64,000 bases of DNA from Sunxiuqinia sp963678245 (GTDB lineage Bacteria; Bacteroidota; Bacteroidia; Bacteroidales; Prolixibacteraceae). A program made the translations under genes and the position numbers. The stretch covers positions 2,852,001 through 2,916,000 of the forward strand of contig OZ223309.1 in assembly GCA_965140765.1 (NCBI GenBank), read 5' to 3'. Of this stretch, positions 36,201-43,054 are shown piece after piece; the stretch's first letter is position 1; every line of letters starts with the position of its first letter. The notes below the pieces were generated by a model. It ran no database searches and had not been told where the DNA came from. It saw nothing but the letters and a program-made list of their open reading frames with translations.

Positions 36201-36392
36201 ATCCTGTTCAACATTGGCGTGCTATGGTTATTCACGTTTTTGTTGATGGTTTCTCTTTACTTTGATTTATTGCACAAAGGATTAACTTATGTTGAGAACT
36301 GGAGATTGGCTCGTCAGGCAAGATTAAGAGACAACATCTTCTATAACCCAATGGCATTCATGAAAGGTGACTCGAAAAAAAAGGAGAAATAA
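33225..36392 (+). CDS. Large ABCG-like ABC transporter with N-terminal regulatory region
   Basis: 1055 aa. The N-terminal ~250 residues hold a helical TerB-like region and a beta-rich FHA-like part (NMYLNGHRLTQNRLYVFPPGS). ABC ATPase about 255-500: Walker A GILGGSGVGKTT, Q-loop GYVPQDDLL, signature LSGGQRKRLNIALE, Walker B SIFFVDEPTSGL, H-loop ANIHQPSS. Fusion of ATPase before membrane part and the PTSGLSS motif resemble eukaryotic ABCG half-transporters. The membrane domain (about 600-780 and a last helix near 1005-1020) is ABC-2 type with a long soluble insert of ~200 residues between the last helices. Export of a lipid or hydrophobic compound is the likely role; substrate unknown. Ends 6 nt before a convergent gene. 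Confidence 0.88.
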   Translation: MYEGIIETLIRLFAIITDYQDEESRSISSELVRSFLNENFNRELVELYHQHYVESVEYYHISNRDILYEENGRGEKFINKSYLSQICDDIVTQFDLSTRFMIVAQLLNFINQDGDFKLDDLKTVNLVARGLKINSKEYDNLYRFHLFSITKVRDKTCLFVVNGNEAYHDKEIKHLYRENQQVELELIRIGSINTLFFKYWGPRNMYLNGHRLTQNRLYVFPPGSILKTSRIIPIYYSSVMTRFIQEKGKPRIVLNVESIEYRFSKKNYGLHPLSFQERSGDLVGILGGSGVGKTTLLNVLNGKLKPNNGTISLNGFDLHDPENEELLKGVIGYVPQDDLLLEELTVYKNLEFNARLCFGDLNDEEIEEKIDQALQDFDLVEARDLVVGSPLKKILSGGQRKRLNIALELMREPSIFFVDEPTSGLSSADSEKVMHLLKRQCLKGKLVFANIHQPSSDIYKLFDRMIVMDKGGRVVFFGNPMDAITYFKNQANYINPDESECLSCGNVKTEQPLQIIEARMVNPFGKSIRRRKISPEDWYERYKKNVEPRVLDFMKTNPAEKEVFPKILFKIPDWFNQLKLFIKRDFATKKSNKQYLAIALLEAPLLAIILGFFSKYSDEGKYWLANNDNLPAFLFMSVVVALFIGLSISAEEIFKDRKILKREEFLNLSRGAYISSKILILFLISTVQIFSFVLISHFMLEIPGLTFSTWAILFSTACFANLLGLNLSAGLNSAVAIYVLIPLILVPQLLLSGVIIDFNKMHPSLSSYNRTPLIGDLMSSRWAYEALAVDQYKNNAYRKILFDEEQKKNDLGFKAFYWIPEVDKYLNSYIIFEDKNENENTQTLIPVLKNSFTDLFKENGHFNDSIHLAFEFIGTPDFNARWGDLLTRYLHESQQEYKLAYQEVSSELEAKYNSLLSRFNEKDKQLIEFRDRYTNKKMEILVRDKYSLHKTYLHENRIYQGDEPIYRKPAQNNGIAHFYASYKLLGNWKIDTILFNIGVLWLFTFLLMVSLYFDLLHKGLTYVENWRLARQARLRDNIFYNPMAFMKGDSKKKEK

Positions 36393-36398
36393 GAATCC

Positions 36399-37526
36399 TT
36401 AATTTTCGTGATATTCATTTTTCCACCACCGCTTCTTTGGAAGAGGAGAACTTAAGTTGAAAACCTGCCCTATTCGTGGCGTAACAATTTCAGTATTTTC
36501 GTTATCCCGGGCAGCCAGTAAACGATCAACTGGCTCGGTCCAGGGATGAATACTCAATTTGTATTTCCCCCAATGAATGGGCAGCAATGCCTTCGCTTTT
36601 AAGTCGTCAGAAGCTTTGAGAGTCTCCTCTGGCATCATGTGGATAAATGGCCAATATTGACTGTATTGTCCACATTCAAGCATGGCTATATCAAAAGGGC
36701 CATACTTCTCTCCTATTTCAATGAACCCGGGATAATAGCCGGAATCAGCCCCAAAAAACAGTTTCGTTTTTGAACCTGCAATAATCCATGACGCCCACAA
36801 GGTTGAAAAACGATCTGCCAGTCCTCGTCCTGAAAAATGCCTCGCAGGTGCTGCCGTAAATAGAATTTCATGAGTAAACTGATAATCTTCCCACCAATCA
36901 AGTTCCGTTATCCGACTGGGGGATATTCCCCAATACTCTAAATGTGCACCAACTCCCAAAGCAGTTATAAACGGAACATCAGTATTCTTTAGATTTTTAA
37001 TTGTTTGATAATCCAAATGATCGTAATGATCGTGCGAGATCAATACCAAGTCAATTTCTGGAAGAGTCTCCAACGAATAATTTTCAGAATACGGAAATGC
37101 CTTCGTACCAATAAACGAGAATGGCGAAACCCGTTGACTAAACACAGGATCGATCAAGATCACTTTACCATCAACTTCAATTAAAAGTGTGGAATGTCCG
37201 AGCCAACAAATGCTGACGCTATCTCTGGAATGGTGAAATCTTGATTGATCGATCGGCTCAACCTGTATTTTTTCTTTAGGAACTCGATCTCCTGTTGTTG
37301 AAAAAAATTCCTTAATCAACTTGAGATATGGAACGTCATCAACCTGAACATTTGTCACTACTGGATTTTGAAACTTCCCATCGACATAATTCGTAGAGTT
37401 CTTTATACGAGCCAACCGCTCTCCGTCCGGTTTTCTACCAAAGGCCCGATTGTACCTAACTAGCAGATAGCCAGAAACAAAAATTGTAAATATAATAAGA
37501 GCAAGTACCATCATTGTTTTCTTCAT
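36399..37526 (-). CDS. Metallo-beta-lactamase-fold hydrolase (UlaG/NAPE-PLD type)
   Basis: 375 aa from the ATG at 37526, preferred to an earlier in-frame ATG (37556) because it starts with a clean membrane anchor (MKKTMMVLALIIFTIFVSGYL). The fold motifs are present: WLGHSTLLIEVDGKVILIDP, the metal site SHDHYDHLD, AAPARHFSGRG, GADSGY and the final His in LPIHWGKYKL. This set matches the NAPE-phospholipase D/UlaG-like group, which cleaves phosphodiester or lactone bonds. Probably membrane-anchored with the enzyme in the periplasm. Upstream of it is the rpoD terminator, so it has its own promoter. Confidence 0.85.
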   Translation of the reverse strand: MKKTMMVLALIIFTIFVSGYLLVRYNRAFGRKPDGERLARIKNSTNYVDGKFQNPVVTNVQVDDVPYLKLIKEFFSTTGDRVPKEKIQVEPIDQSRFHHSRDSVSICWLGHSTLLIEVDGKVILIDPVFSQRVSPFSFIGTKAFPYSENYSLETLPEIDLVLISHDHYDHLDYQTIKNLKNTDVPFITALGVGAHLEYWGISPSRITELDWWEDYQFTHEILFTAAPARHFSGRGLADRFSTLWASWIIAGSKTKLFFGADSGYYPGFIEIGEKYGPFDIAMLECGQYSQYWPFIHMMPEETLKASDDLKAKALLPIHWGKYKLSIHPWTEPVDRLLAARDNENTEIVTPRIGQVFNLSSPLPKKRWWKNEYHEN

Positions 37527-37570
37527 ATTGATTGGTAAAACAATAATGCGGGACAAAAGTTTCAGGGCAT

Positions 37571-37596
37571 AAAAAAACCGCCTCGTGGGGCGGTTT
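37571..37596 (-). terminator. rpoD terminator
   Basis: AAACCGCC and GGCGGTTT form an 8-bp stem with a 6-nt loop, followed on the minus strand by T7, 12 nt past the rpoD stop. Confidence 0.85.
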
Positions 37597-37607
37597 AAAA
37601 GAATTTC

Positions 37608-38468
37608 TTATCCAAGATATGTTTTCAATAATTTACTTCTGGATGTGTGTCGCAATCGACGGATTGCTTTTTCTTTTATCTGGCGCACCCTTTCGCGGGT
37701 CAGCCCGAATCTTTCTCCAATTTCTTCCAGGGTCATTTCCTGGCAACCAATTCCGAAGAACATCCTAATGATGTCACTTTCGCGTTCTGTAAGGGTAGCG
37801 AGAGCACGCTCAATTTCACGGGCAAGCGACTCCATCATCAGACTACGGTCTGCATTTGGTGAGTCGTTGTTTACCAGCACGTCCAATAAGCTGTTATCCT
37901 CTCCTTCAACGAAAGGAGCATCAACAGAAATATGGCGTCCGGACACTCTCAAGGTATCTGCAACTTTCTCAGGAGGCAGTTCCAATGAATCAGCTAGCTC
38001 TTCAGGTGACGGTTTACGTTCGTTTTCTTGTTCGAATTTCGAAAATGCTTTGTTGATTTTATTCAACGAACCTACCTGGTTAAGTGGTAATCGAACAATA
38101 CGCGACTGTTCAGCCAATGCCTGAAGGATAGATTGACGAATCCACCACACAGCGTAAGAAATAAATTTAAACCCACGGGTCTCGTCAAACTTTTCAGCTG
38201 CTTTAATCAGTCCCAAATTTCCCTCGTTAATTAAATCTGGAAGGCTTAAGCCTTGGTTTTGATACTGTTTAGCAACAGAAACCACGAAACGCAAGTTCGC
38301 GCGGGTCAGTTTTTCTAACGCATGTTGATCGCCTTTTTTAATCCGCTGTGCTAATTCAACTTCCTCTTCAACTGTAATCAGATCCTCCTTGCCAATTTCT
38401 TGCAAATACTTGTCAAGTGAAGCACTCTCACGGTTGGTAATCGATTTTGTAATCTTTAATTGTCTCAT
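37608..38468 (-). CDS. rpoD: Primary RNA polymerase sigma factor RpoD
   Basis: 286 aa from the ATG at 38468 (MRQLKITKSITNRES). A longer frame up to 38543 is rejected because it would include the promoter. Region 1.2 SLDKYLQEIGKEDL, region 2 with NLRFVVSVAKQYQNQGL and YAVWWIRQSILQ, region 3, and region 4 with MTLEEIGERFGLTRERVRQI (20 residues) are intact. Region 1.1 and the non-conserved region are missing, which is normal for Bacteroidota primary sigma factors. It directs core transcription from TTTG-N20-TAnnTTTG promoters, several of which are seen in this window, including its own. Confidence 0.93.
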   Translation of the reverse strand: MRQLKITKSITNRESASLDKYLQEIGKEDLITVEEEVELAQRIKKGDQHALEKLTRANLRFVVSVAKQYQNQGLSLPDLINEGNLGLIKAAEKFDETRGFKFISYAVWWIRQSILQALAEQSRIVRLPLNQVGSLNKINKAFSKFEQENERKPSPEELADSLELPPEKVADTLRVSGRHISVDAPFVEGEDNSLLDVLVNNDSPNADRSLMMESLAREIERALATLTERESDIIRMFFGIGCQEMTLEEIGERFGLTRERVRQIKEKAIRRLRHTSRSKLLKTYLG

Positions 38469-38490
38469 ATACCCTTCTAAAAAAATCGTG

Positions 38491-38522
38491 CAAATATAGA
38501 CTTTTATGGTCAATAATTCAAA
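38491..38522 (-). promoter_or_regulatory. rpoD promoter
   Basis: TTTG (38522-38519), 20 nt, TATATTTG (38498-38491) on the minus strand, 22 nt upstream of the chosen ATG. Being inside the longer possible frame, it supports the shorter start. Confidence 0.75.
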
Positions 38523-38583
38523 CAAACAGAAAGCTTTGCACAAAGCCTTCTTGTTTGTTAATTATAAGTAAACAATGATGTAC

Positions 38584-40032
38584 TTATTTGGTGCCAAACA
38601 CAAAATATGCCGGCTCTCCAGTGGAATACTTTCCTTCAATTAAAATACCACCATCAGCCCTGTTAACTATCCGTTTAAAATCATTAACCGACTCAACCTC
38701 TTCCTTGTTCACATCTGTTATGATAAAACCTTCTTTAAGTCCAGCATCTTTCAACTTTCCCTTACTTAAATCTGTAATCTTTAGCCCATGACTTATGCGA
38801 AGTTGGTATTTTTCGTTTTCTGTTAGTTGTTCAAACCTGGCACCAAGAAATCTGTTGTCGCTAGCTTTAACAATTTCTGTATCTCCGTGCATGTTACGAA
38901 GGGTCACCTTAATTTGTTTCGAATTTCCGTCTCTTTTTATCAAAACTTTCACGACATCTCCCGGACGATGCTGACTAATTTGCTCCTGAAGCTGTGCCGT
39001 TGAGTTAACTGTTACTCCGTCTACATTTAAAATAATATCACCCGACTCAATATCAGCCTCTTCTGCAGCACTATTTTCGTTGACTTCGCGAATATAAACT
39101 CCTTCGATTACATCTATATCTTTTTCTTCAGCTAGTTTTGCATCAACGTCCTGAATCATAACTCCAAGCAATGCGCGTTGCACTTGACCAAACTGCTTCA
39201 AATCGTCGACGACCTTACCTACAATGCTCGCCGGCACGGCAAATGAATAGCCAGCATAAGAACCAGTCCTCGAAGCAATGGCAGTATTAATACCAACGAG
39301 TTCGCCGTTCATATTTACTAAAGCGCCACCGCTATTCCCTGGATTTACTGCCGCATCTGTTTGAATAAATGACTCAATCCCCATATCAACACGATTGATT
39401 CCTATGTTACGACTTTTTGCACTTACAATTCCTGCTGTAACCGTTGATGTAAGATTGAAAGGATTGCCAACTGCTAATACCCACTCTCCCAATTTCAGGG
39501 CATCCGAATTCCCGAATTTCAAATGGGGTAAGTCATCTTCCTCTATCTTCAATACTGCAATATCGGTAGTCGGATCTGTTCCAATTAATTTTGCTTCATA
39601 CTGTCGGTTGTCATTCAAAACAACCTGAATATCATCGGCACCATCAATTACATGGTTATTGGTGACAATAAATCCGTCCGCGCTAAGAATAACCCCCGAG
39701 CCTGCTCCTTGCCGAAGTCGTGGTTGCTGCTGGCGTGGATTACGATCGCCATAAAACCATTCGTAAAAAGGATTCGAATGATATTGTTGGACCTCTTGTT
39801 TTGAGGTTACTTTTACGTGCACAACCGCATGAACTGAATTTTCAGCCGCATAAGTTAAATCCGGAGCCTCTCCCTGCGGAGCAGATGGCAAGCTGGCGTA
39901 ACGCATTGCTTGATCCTGCTGCACTGTTATAACCTCAGGTTTCTCAAAAAAGCTAGTGTAGGCCCATATTGCAACGAAAGCACCCAAAAGCGCTACGATG
40001 AATGTTAGTCCAATTTTTTTATAGTCTTTCAT
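38584..40032 (-). CDS. Periplasmic serine protease HtrA/DegP (Do family)
   Basis: 482 aa. An N-terminal membrane anchor or signal (IGLTFIVALLGAFVAIWAY) precedes a trypsin-like domain with the full triad: His in VTNNHVIDG, Asp in TTDIAVLKI, Ser in VNPGNSGGALV. Two PDZ domains follow: the first starts GVMIQDVDAKLAEE with DIILNVDGVTVNS, and the second is a shorter C-terminal one with GFIITDVNKEEV. Degrades or refolds misfolded envelope proteins. It sits 41 nt upstream of rpoD's extended region on the same strand but has its own sigma-54-like promoter. Confidence 0.95.
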   Translation of the reverse strand: MKDYKKIGLTFIVALLGAFVAIWAYTSFFEKPEVITVQQDQAMRYASLPSAPQGEAPDLTYAAENSVHAVVHVKVTSKQEVQQYHSNPFYEWFYGDRNPRQQQPRLRQGAGSGVILSADGFIVTNNHVIDGADDIQVVLNDNRQYEAKLIGTDPTTDIAVLKIEEDDLPHLKFGNSDALKLGEWVLAVGNPFNLTSTVTAGIVSAKSRNIGINRVDMGIESFIQTDAAVNPGNSGGALVNMNGELVGINTAIASRTGSYAGYSFAVPASIVGKVVDDLKQFGQVQRALLGVMIQDVDAKLAEEKDIDVIEGVYIREVNENSAAEEADIESGDIILNVDGVTVNSTAQLQEQISQHRPGDVVKVLIKRDGNSKQIKVTLRNMHGDTEIVKASDNRFLGARFEQLTENEKYQLRISHGLKITDLSKGKLKDAGLKEGFIITDVNKEEVESVNDFKRIVNRADGGILIEGKYSTGEPAYFVFGTK

Positions 40033-40085
40033 TTCGTCTTATTTTATAATTAGAAATTATTTTTTTCAATATCGGCTAAATTAAC

Positions 40086-40100
40086 GCACAAAAGGTGCCA
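40086..40100 (-). promoter_or_regulatory. Candidate sigma-54 promoter of htrA
   Basis: On the minus strand TGGCAC-CTTTT-GTGCG (40100-40085): GG at 40099-40098, exactly ten bases, then GC at 40087-40086, the defining -24/-12 spacing. Only the first T of the TTGC box differs (GTGC). Predicted leader about 42 nt before the htrA ATG. Confidence 0.6.
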
Positions 40101-40339
40101 GTGTTTCCCAATTTTTAATTCATTTGTATTGTTTAACATGTTTTAACAGCAAAGCACCTCTAAAACAAGAATTATAAAGAAATTATATTGCTCAGCCTAA
40201 CATCATTGAAAGATCAGTCCTATAATTCGACTCTGCGCACAGACAAATTGAATGCGCATGGTACTGACAATATTTCAGAGATATGATTAACTTTGAATGT
40301 AACGACTTTAATTTAACGATTTTAATTGTTTTTTTCTGA
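40101..40339. other. Divergent intergenic region between htrA and the Cache kinase
   Basis: Contains TAACTTTG at 40288-40295 (+), a -7 element 45 nt before the kinase ATG. The rest would hold upstream activator sites for the htrA promoter; I could not name a convincing enhancer palindrome. No gene seen. Confidence 0.4.
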
Positions 40340-42415
40340 ATGGAAGAAAAACAAACAATACAAGAAACCATGCCAACAGAAGCACCAAAACGACTAGCTT
40401 CCAGGAGCATTACTAATCATATTCGGAAAATTGTAATCGTATCGACATTACTGATGACTTTTTTTGTTGCCGGGATTATTTCCATTCAGGAAATTTTAAT
40501 CTTCAGAGATATCAGTAAGCAGCAACAAGAAGCACATATTGGAGAGCACAAGGAGTTTTTACGAGACTTAATCAATATTGAAATTGAATACATAGCTAGC
40601 CAAAAAAGATCGTTTGACAGAAGGCTGAAAGACAGAGTCAGTGATAATGTGAAAAATGCGTACCATGTTGCTGACAAACTATACAACTACTACCAGGACA
40701 AAACTGAAACCAAAGATCTTGAGAAATTAATTATAGAAACCGTATCGGCCTTAAACTATGGCAATGAATTCATGCACGTTTTCATTAATGATCTGGACGG
40801 AACCGGCGTTTATTATCCGGGACGACCGGAATACACCGGCTCAAATCTGCTTGCCCATACCGACGTTAATGGAAATAAGGTCGTGCAGCGTGAGCTGAAT
40901 TTTTTCAAGGATAAAAATCAGGGATTTATTAATTACATTGACGGAGATAAACTTGCCATAACGGACACTATTCCTCAAAACAAAATTGTTTTCCTAAAAA
41001 AGCACAACCAACTAAAATGGTACTTTGGATCTAAAACCTACTATGAAGACTATTATCAGGAATTTAAAAACGAAGTTGCCCAGAAAGTAAGCGCCGATCA
41101 TTTTCGCTATGGCGGCTATGTTTTTATTAATGAAACAGATGGAGATCCGGTGGTTTTTGATGGTGAACCCTATTATGGTGATTTCAATCTGCTTGACGGA
41201 ACAGACTCTGCAAAAATGGCGGTATTTCTACAAGAAATAGAGGTTGCAAAAAATTCGAAGGACGGAGGTTACTTCACCTATCAGTGGAACAAAATCGGTG
41301 AAGAAAAAATGCAGCAAAAAATTTCCTATGTAAAAGAATTTCCGGAAACAAAATGGCTGATTGGTGCCGGTTTTTACCTGGACGACATCTTATTGGAGAT
41401 TAAACATCAAAAGGAATTGCTTCGAAATGACTTGATCAAAAACCTGTTGGCTATCCTTTTTGTCCTCCTACTGGTAATCCTGGGAGAAACGATGGTTATC
41501 CGCAGGTTTAATTCCCATTATTTTGCCGACTTTAGCAACTTCACTCGCTTCTTCAAAACCGGCAAACAGACTTATAAAAAGATAAACATTGACAACCTCT
41601 ATTTTAATGAATTTAAAGAAATGGGAGAAGTTGCCAATGAAATGATTTCAGAGCGCAGCAAAGTATACAGACAGCTGGTTCTTGAACAGAAAAAAGCGCT
41701 TGAATCTGACCGATTAAAAACGGCATTTCTCGCCAACATGTCGCATGAAATTCGTACACCAATGAATGCAATCCTCGGATTTTCAAGCCTTTTAGACGAG
41801 GAAAATTTATCTGAAGAGGATCGGATCATGTACATTCAGCTTATACAAAGAAATGGCAGTTTCTTGTTGAAACTGATTAACGACATTATTGACATTTCTA
41901 AAATTGAGTCTGATCAATTATCGATTGCCGCTAATGAATTTCGACTCAATGAACTGATTGAAGAAATAAAATGGAACTATAAAGACCTCTTCATCAAACA
42001 AAAAGGGAAAGAAGTAGAATTTATCGTAGAAAATACACTGCCTGATGACTTTGTGTGCACAACTGATAAATACCGATTAAAACAAGTATTGGATAATCTA
42101 ATAAACAATGCGTTAAAATTTACCGAAAAAGGATCGGTAAGCCTCAAAGTTGACAAACGTGATAAATGGTTGCATTTTAAAGTTTCTGATACTGGAATAG
42201 GAATTCATGAAGATGACAAGAAAGACATTTTTAAACGCTTCATCCAAGCCAAAAAACTAAGAAATAAAACATACGGCGGAACGGGTCTTGGGTTAGCCAT
42301 TTCTGAAAATATCATTCACCTTCTGGGAGGCGATATTGGCGTAAAATCTGAGCTGGGCAAAAGATCAGACTTTTATTTTTACATTCCGTTTCAATGGGAA
42401 CCGAAATCAAAATAG
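40340..42415 (+). CDS. Cache-domain sensor histidine kinase
   Basis: 691 aa. First membrane helix about 30-52 (IVIVSTLLMTFFVAGIISI), a long periplasmic region (~60-365) with two Cache-like modules (MHVFINDLDGTGVYYPGRPE; GYVFINETDGDPVVFDGEPY, each 20 residues) that each end in GxGFY-like strands (KWLIGAGFYLDDI). Second helix about 370-390. HisKA with phospho-acceptor in FLANMSHEIRTPMN (about 470). HATPase boxes NLINNALKFTEKG, DTGIGIHEDD, GTGLGLAI. No receiver. Cache domains bind small organic ligands directly. Its response regulator is not adjacent; the gene is divergent from htrA. Confidence 0.93.
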   Translation: MEEKQTIQETMPTEAPKRLASRSITNHIRKIVIVSTLLMTFFVAGIISIQEILIFRDISKQQQEAHIGEHKEFLRDLINIEIEYIASQKRSFDRRLKDRVSDNVKNAYHVADKLYNYYQDKTETKDLEKLIIETVSALNYGNEFMHVFINDLDGTGVYYPGRPEYTGSNLLAHTDVNGNKVVQRELNFFKDKNQGFINYIDGDKLAITDTIPQNKIVFLKKHNQLKWYFGSKTYYEDYYQEFKNEVAQKVSADHFRYGGYVFINETDGDPVVFDGEPYYGDFNLLDGTDSAKMAVFLQEIEVAKNSKDGGYFTYQWNKIGEEKMQQKISYVKEFPETKWLIGAGFYLDDILLEIKHQKELLRNDLIKNLLAILFVLLLVILGETMVIRRFNSHYFADFSNFTRFFKTGKQTYKKINIDNLYFNEFKEMGEVANEMISERSKVYRQLVLEQKKALESDRLKTAFLANMSHEIRTPMNAILGFSSLLDEENLSEEDRIMYIQLIQRNGSFLLKLINDIIDISKIESDQLSIAANEFRLNELIEEIKWNYKDLFIKQKGKEVEFIVENTLPDDFVCTTDKYRLKQVLDNLINNALKFTEKGSVSLKVDKRDKWLHFKVSDTGIGIHEDDKKDIFKRFIQAKKLRNKTYGGTGLGLAISENIIHLLGGDIGVKSELGKRSDFYFYIPFQWEPKSK

Positions 42416-42418
42416 TTT

Positions 42419-42952
42419 TCAATTTGCCAACTCAGAGGCAAGCACTTTCTTCAGCTCATTAAAATCAGCCTCATTAAAGCCAACAGAGCTGTATATAATC
42501 TTCCCTTCCCGATCGATGATGAAATTGCGTGGTATAAATTGCTCGGCAAATTTTGAGTAAATCTTTCGCTCAAGATCAGCAATCAGCTGAAAAGAATACC
42601 CCTTTTTCTCCTTAAACGTTGCCAACTCATCAGAATTATGCTCCCGCCCGATAACCAACAGCCTGAAGTTCGGATTGTCTTTATAAGTATCGAAAATATT
42701 GGATTCAACATGAGGCAGCTCTTTTAAACATGGACCGCACCAGGTCGCAAAAAAGTTAATCATTACAACCTGACCTTTCAAATCAGAAATGGACAGCTCT
42801 TCTCCATCCTCATTTTTGAAAACAAAATGTGGAACCTGTTGTCCAACCTGCACAATCGTTGCTTTTTCTTCTTCACTCTGTTGTGCGAATAGAGTGGATG
42901 AAAACGTGACTAACAAAACAATAGCCAGTGAAAATAAGTATGTTGATTTCAT
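42419..42952 (-). CDS. TlpA/ResA-like periplasmic thioredoxin
   Basis: 177 aa. Sec signal peptide (MKSTYLFSLAIVLLVTF, cleavage after LFAQ). Thioredoxin fold with the redox motif WCGPC in FFATWCGPCLKELPHVE and the cis-Pro region FIPRNFIIDREGKIIY. The AhpC/TSA-like N-terminal lead VPHFVFKNEDGEELSISDLKG (in part) is typical of TlpA. It reduces disulfides in the periplasm, often for cytochrome c maturation or envelope repair. It converges on the Cache kinase with a 3-nt gap. Confidence 0.9.
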   Translation of the reverse strand: MKSTYLFSLAIVLLVTFSSTLFAQQSEEEKATIVQVGQQVPHFVFKNEDGEELSISDLKGQVVMINFFATWCGPCLKELPHVESNIFDTYKDNPNFRLLVIGREHNSDELATFKEKKGYSFQLIADLERKIYSKFAEQFIPRNFIIDREGKIIYSSVGFNEADFNELKKVLASELAN

Positions 42953-43054
42953 GTGTTTTTATTGTTTATTCTTTTATGTAATCGTATGAAACTCGCTTCT
43001 AATCATCCTCTGAATGTAAAAACATTTAGCAGCTAGTTTCATCTGAACCGTTTT

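Noticed and set aside
37608..38543. Long form of rpoD with 25 extra N-terminal residues
   Set aside because: The extension contains the TATATTTG promoter element and has no family likeness; MRQLKITKS at 38468 is the normal start.
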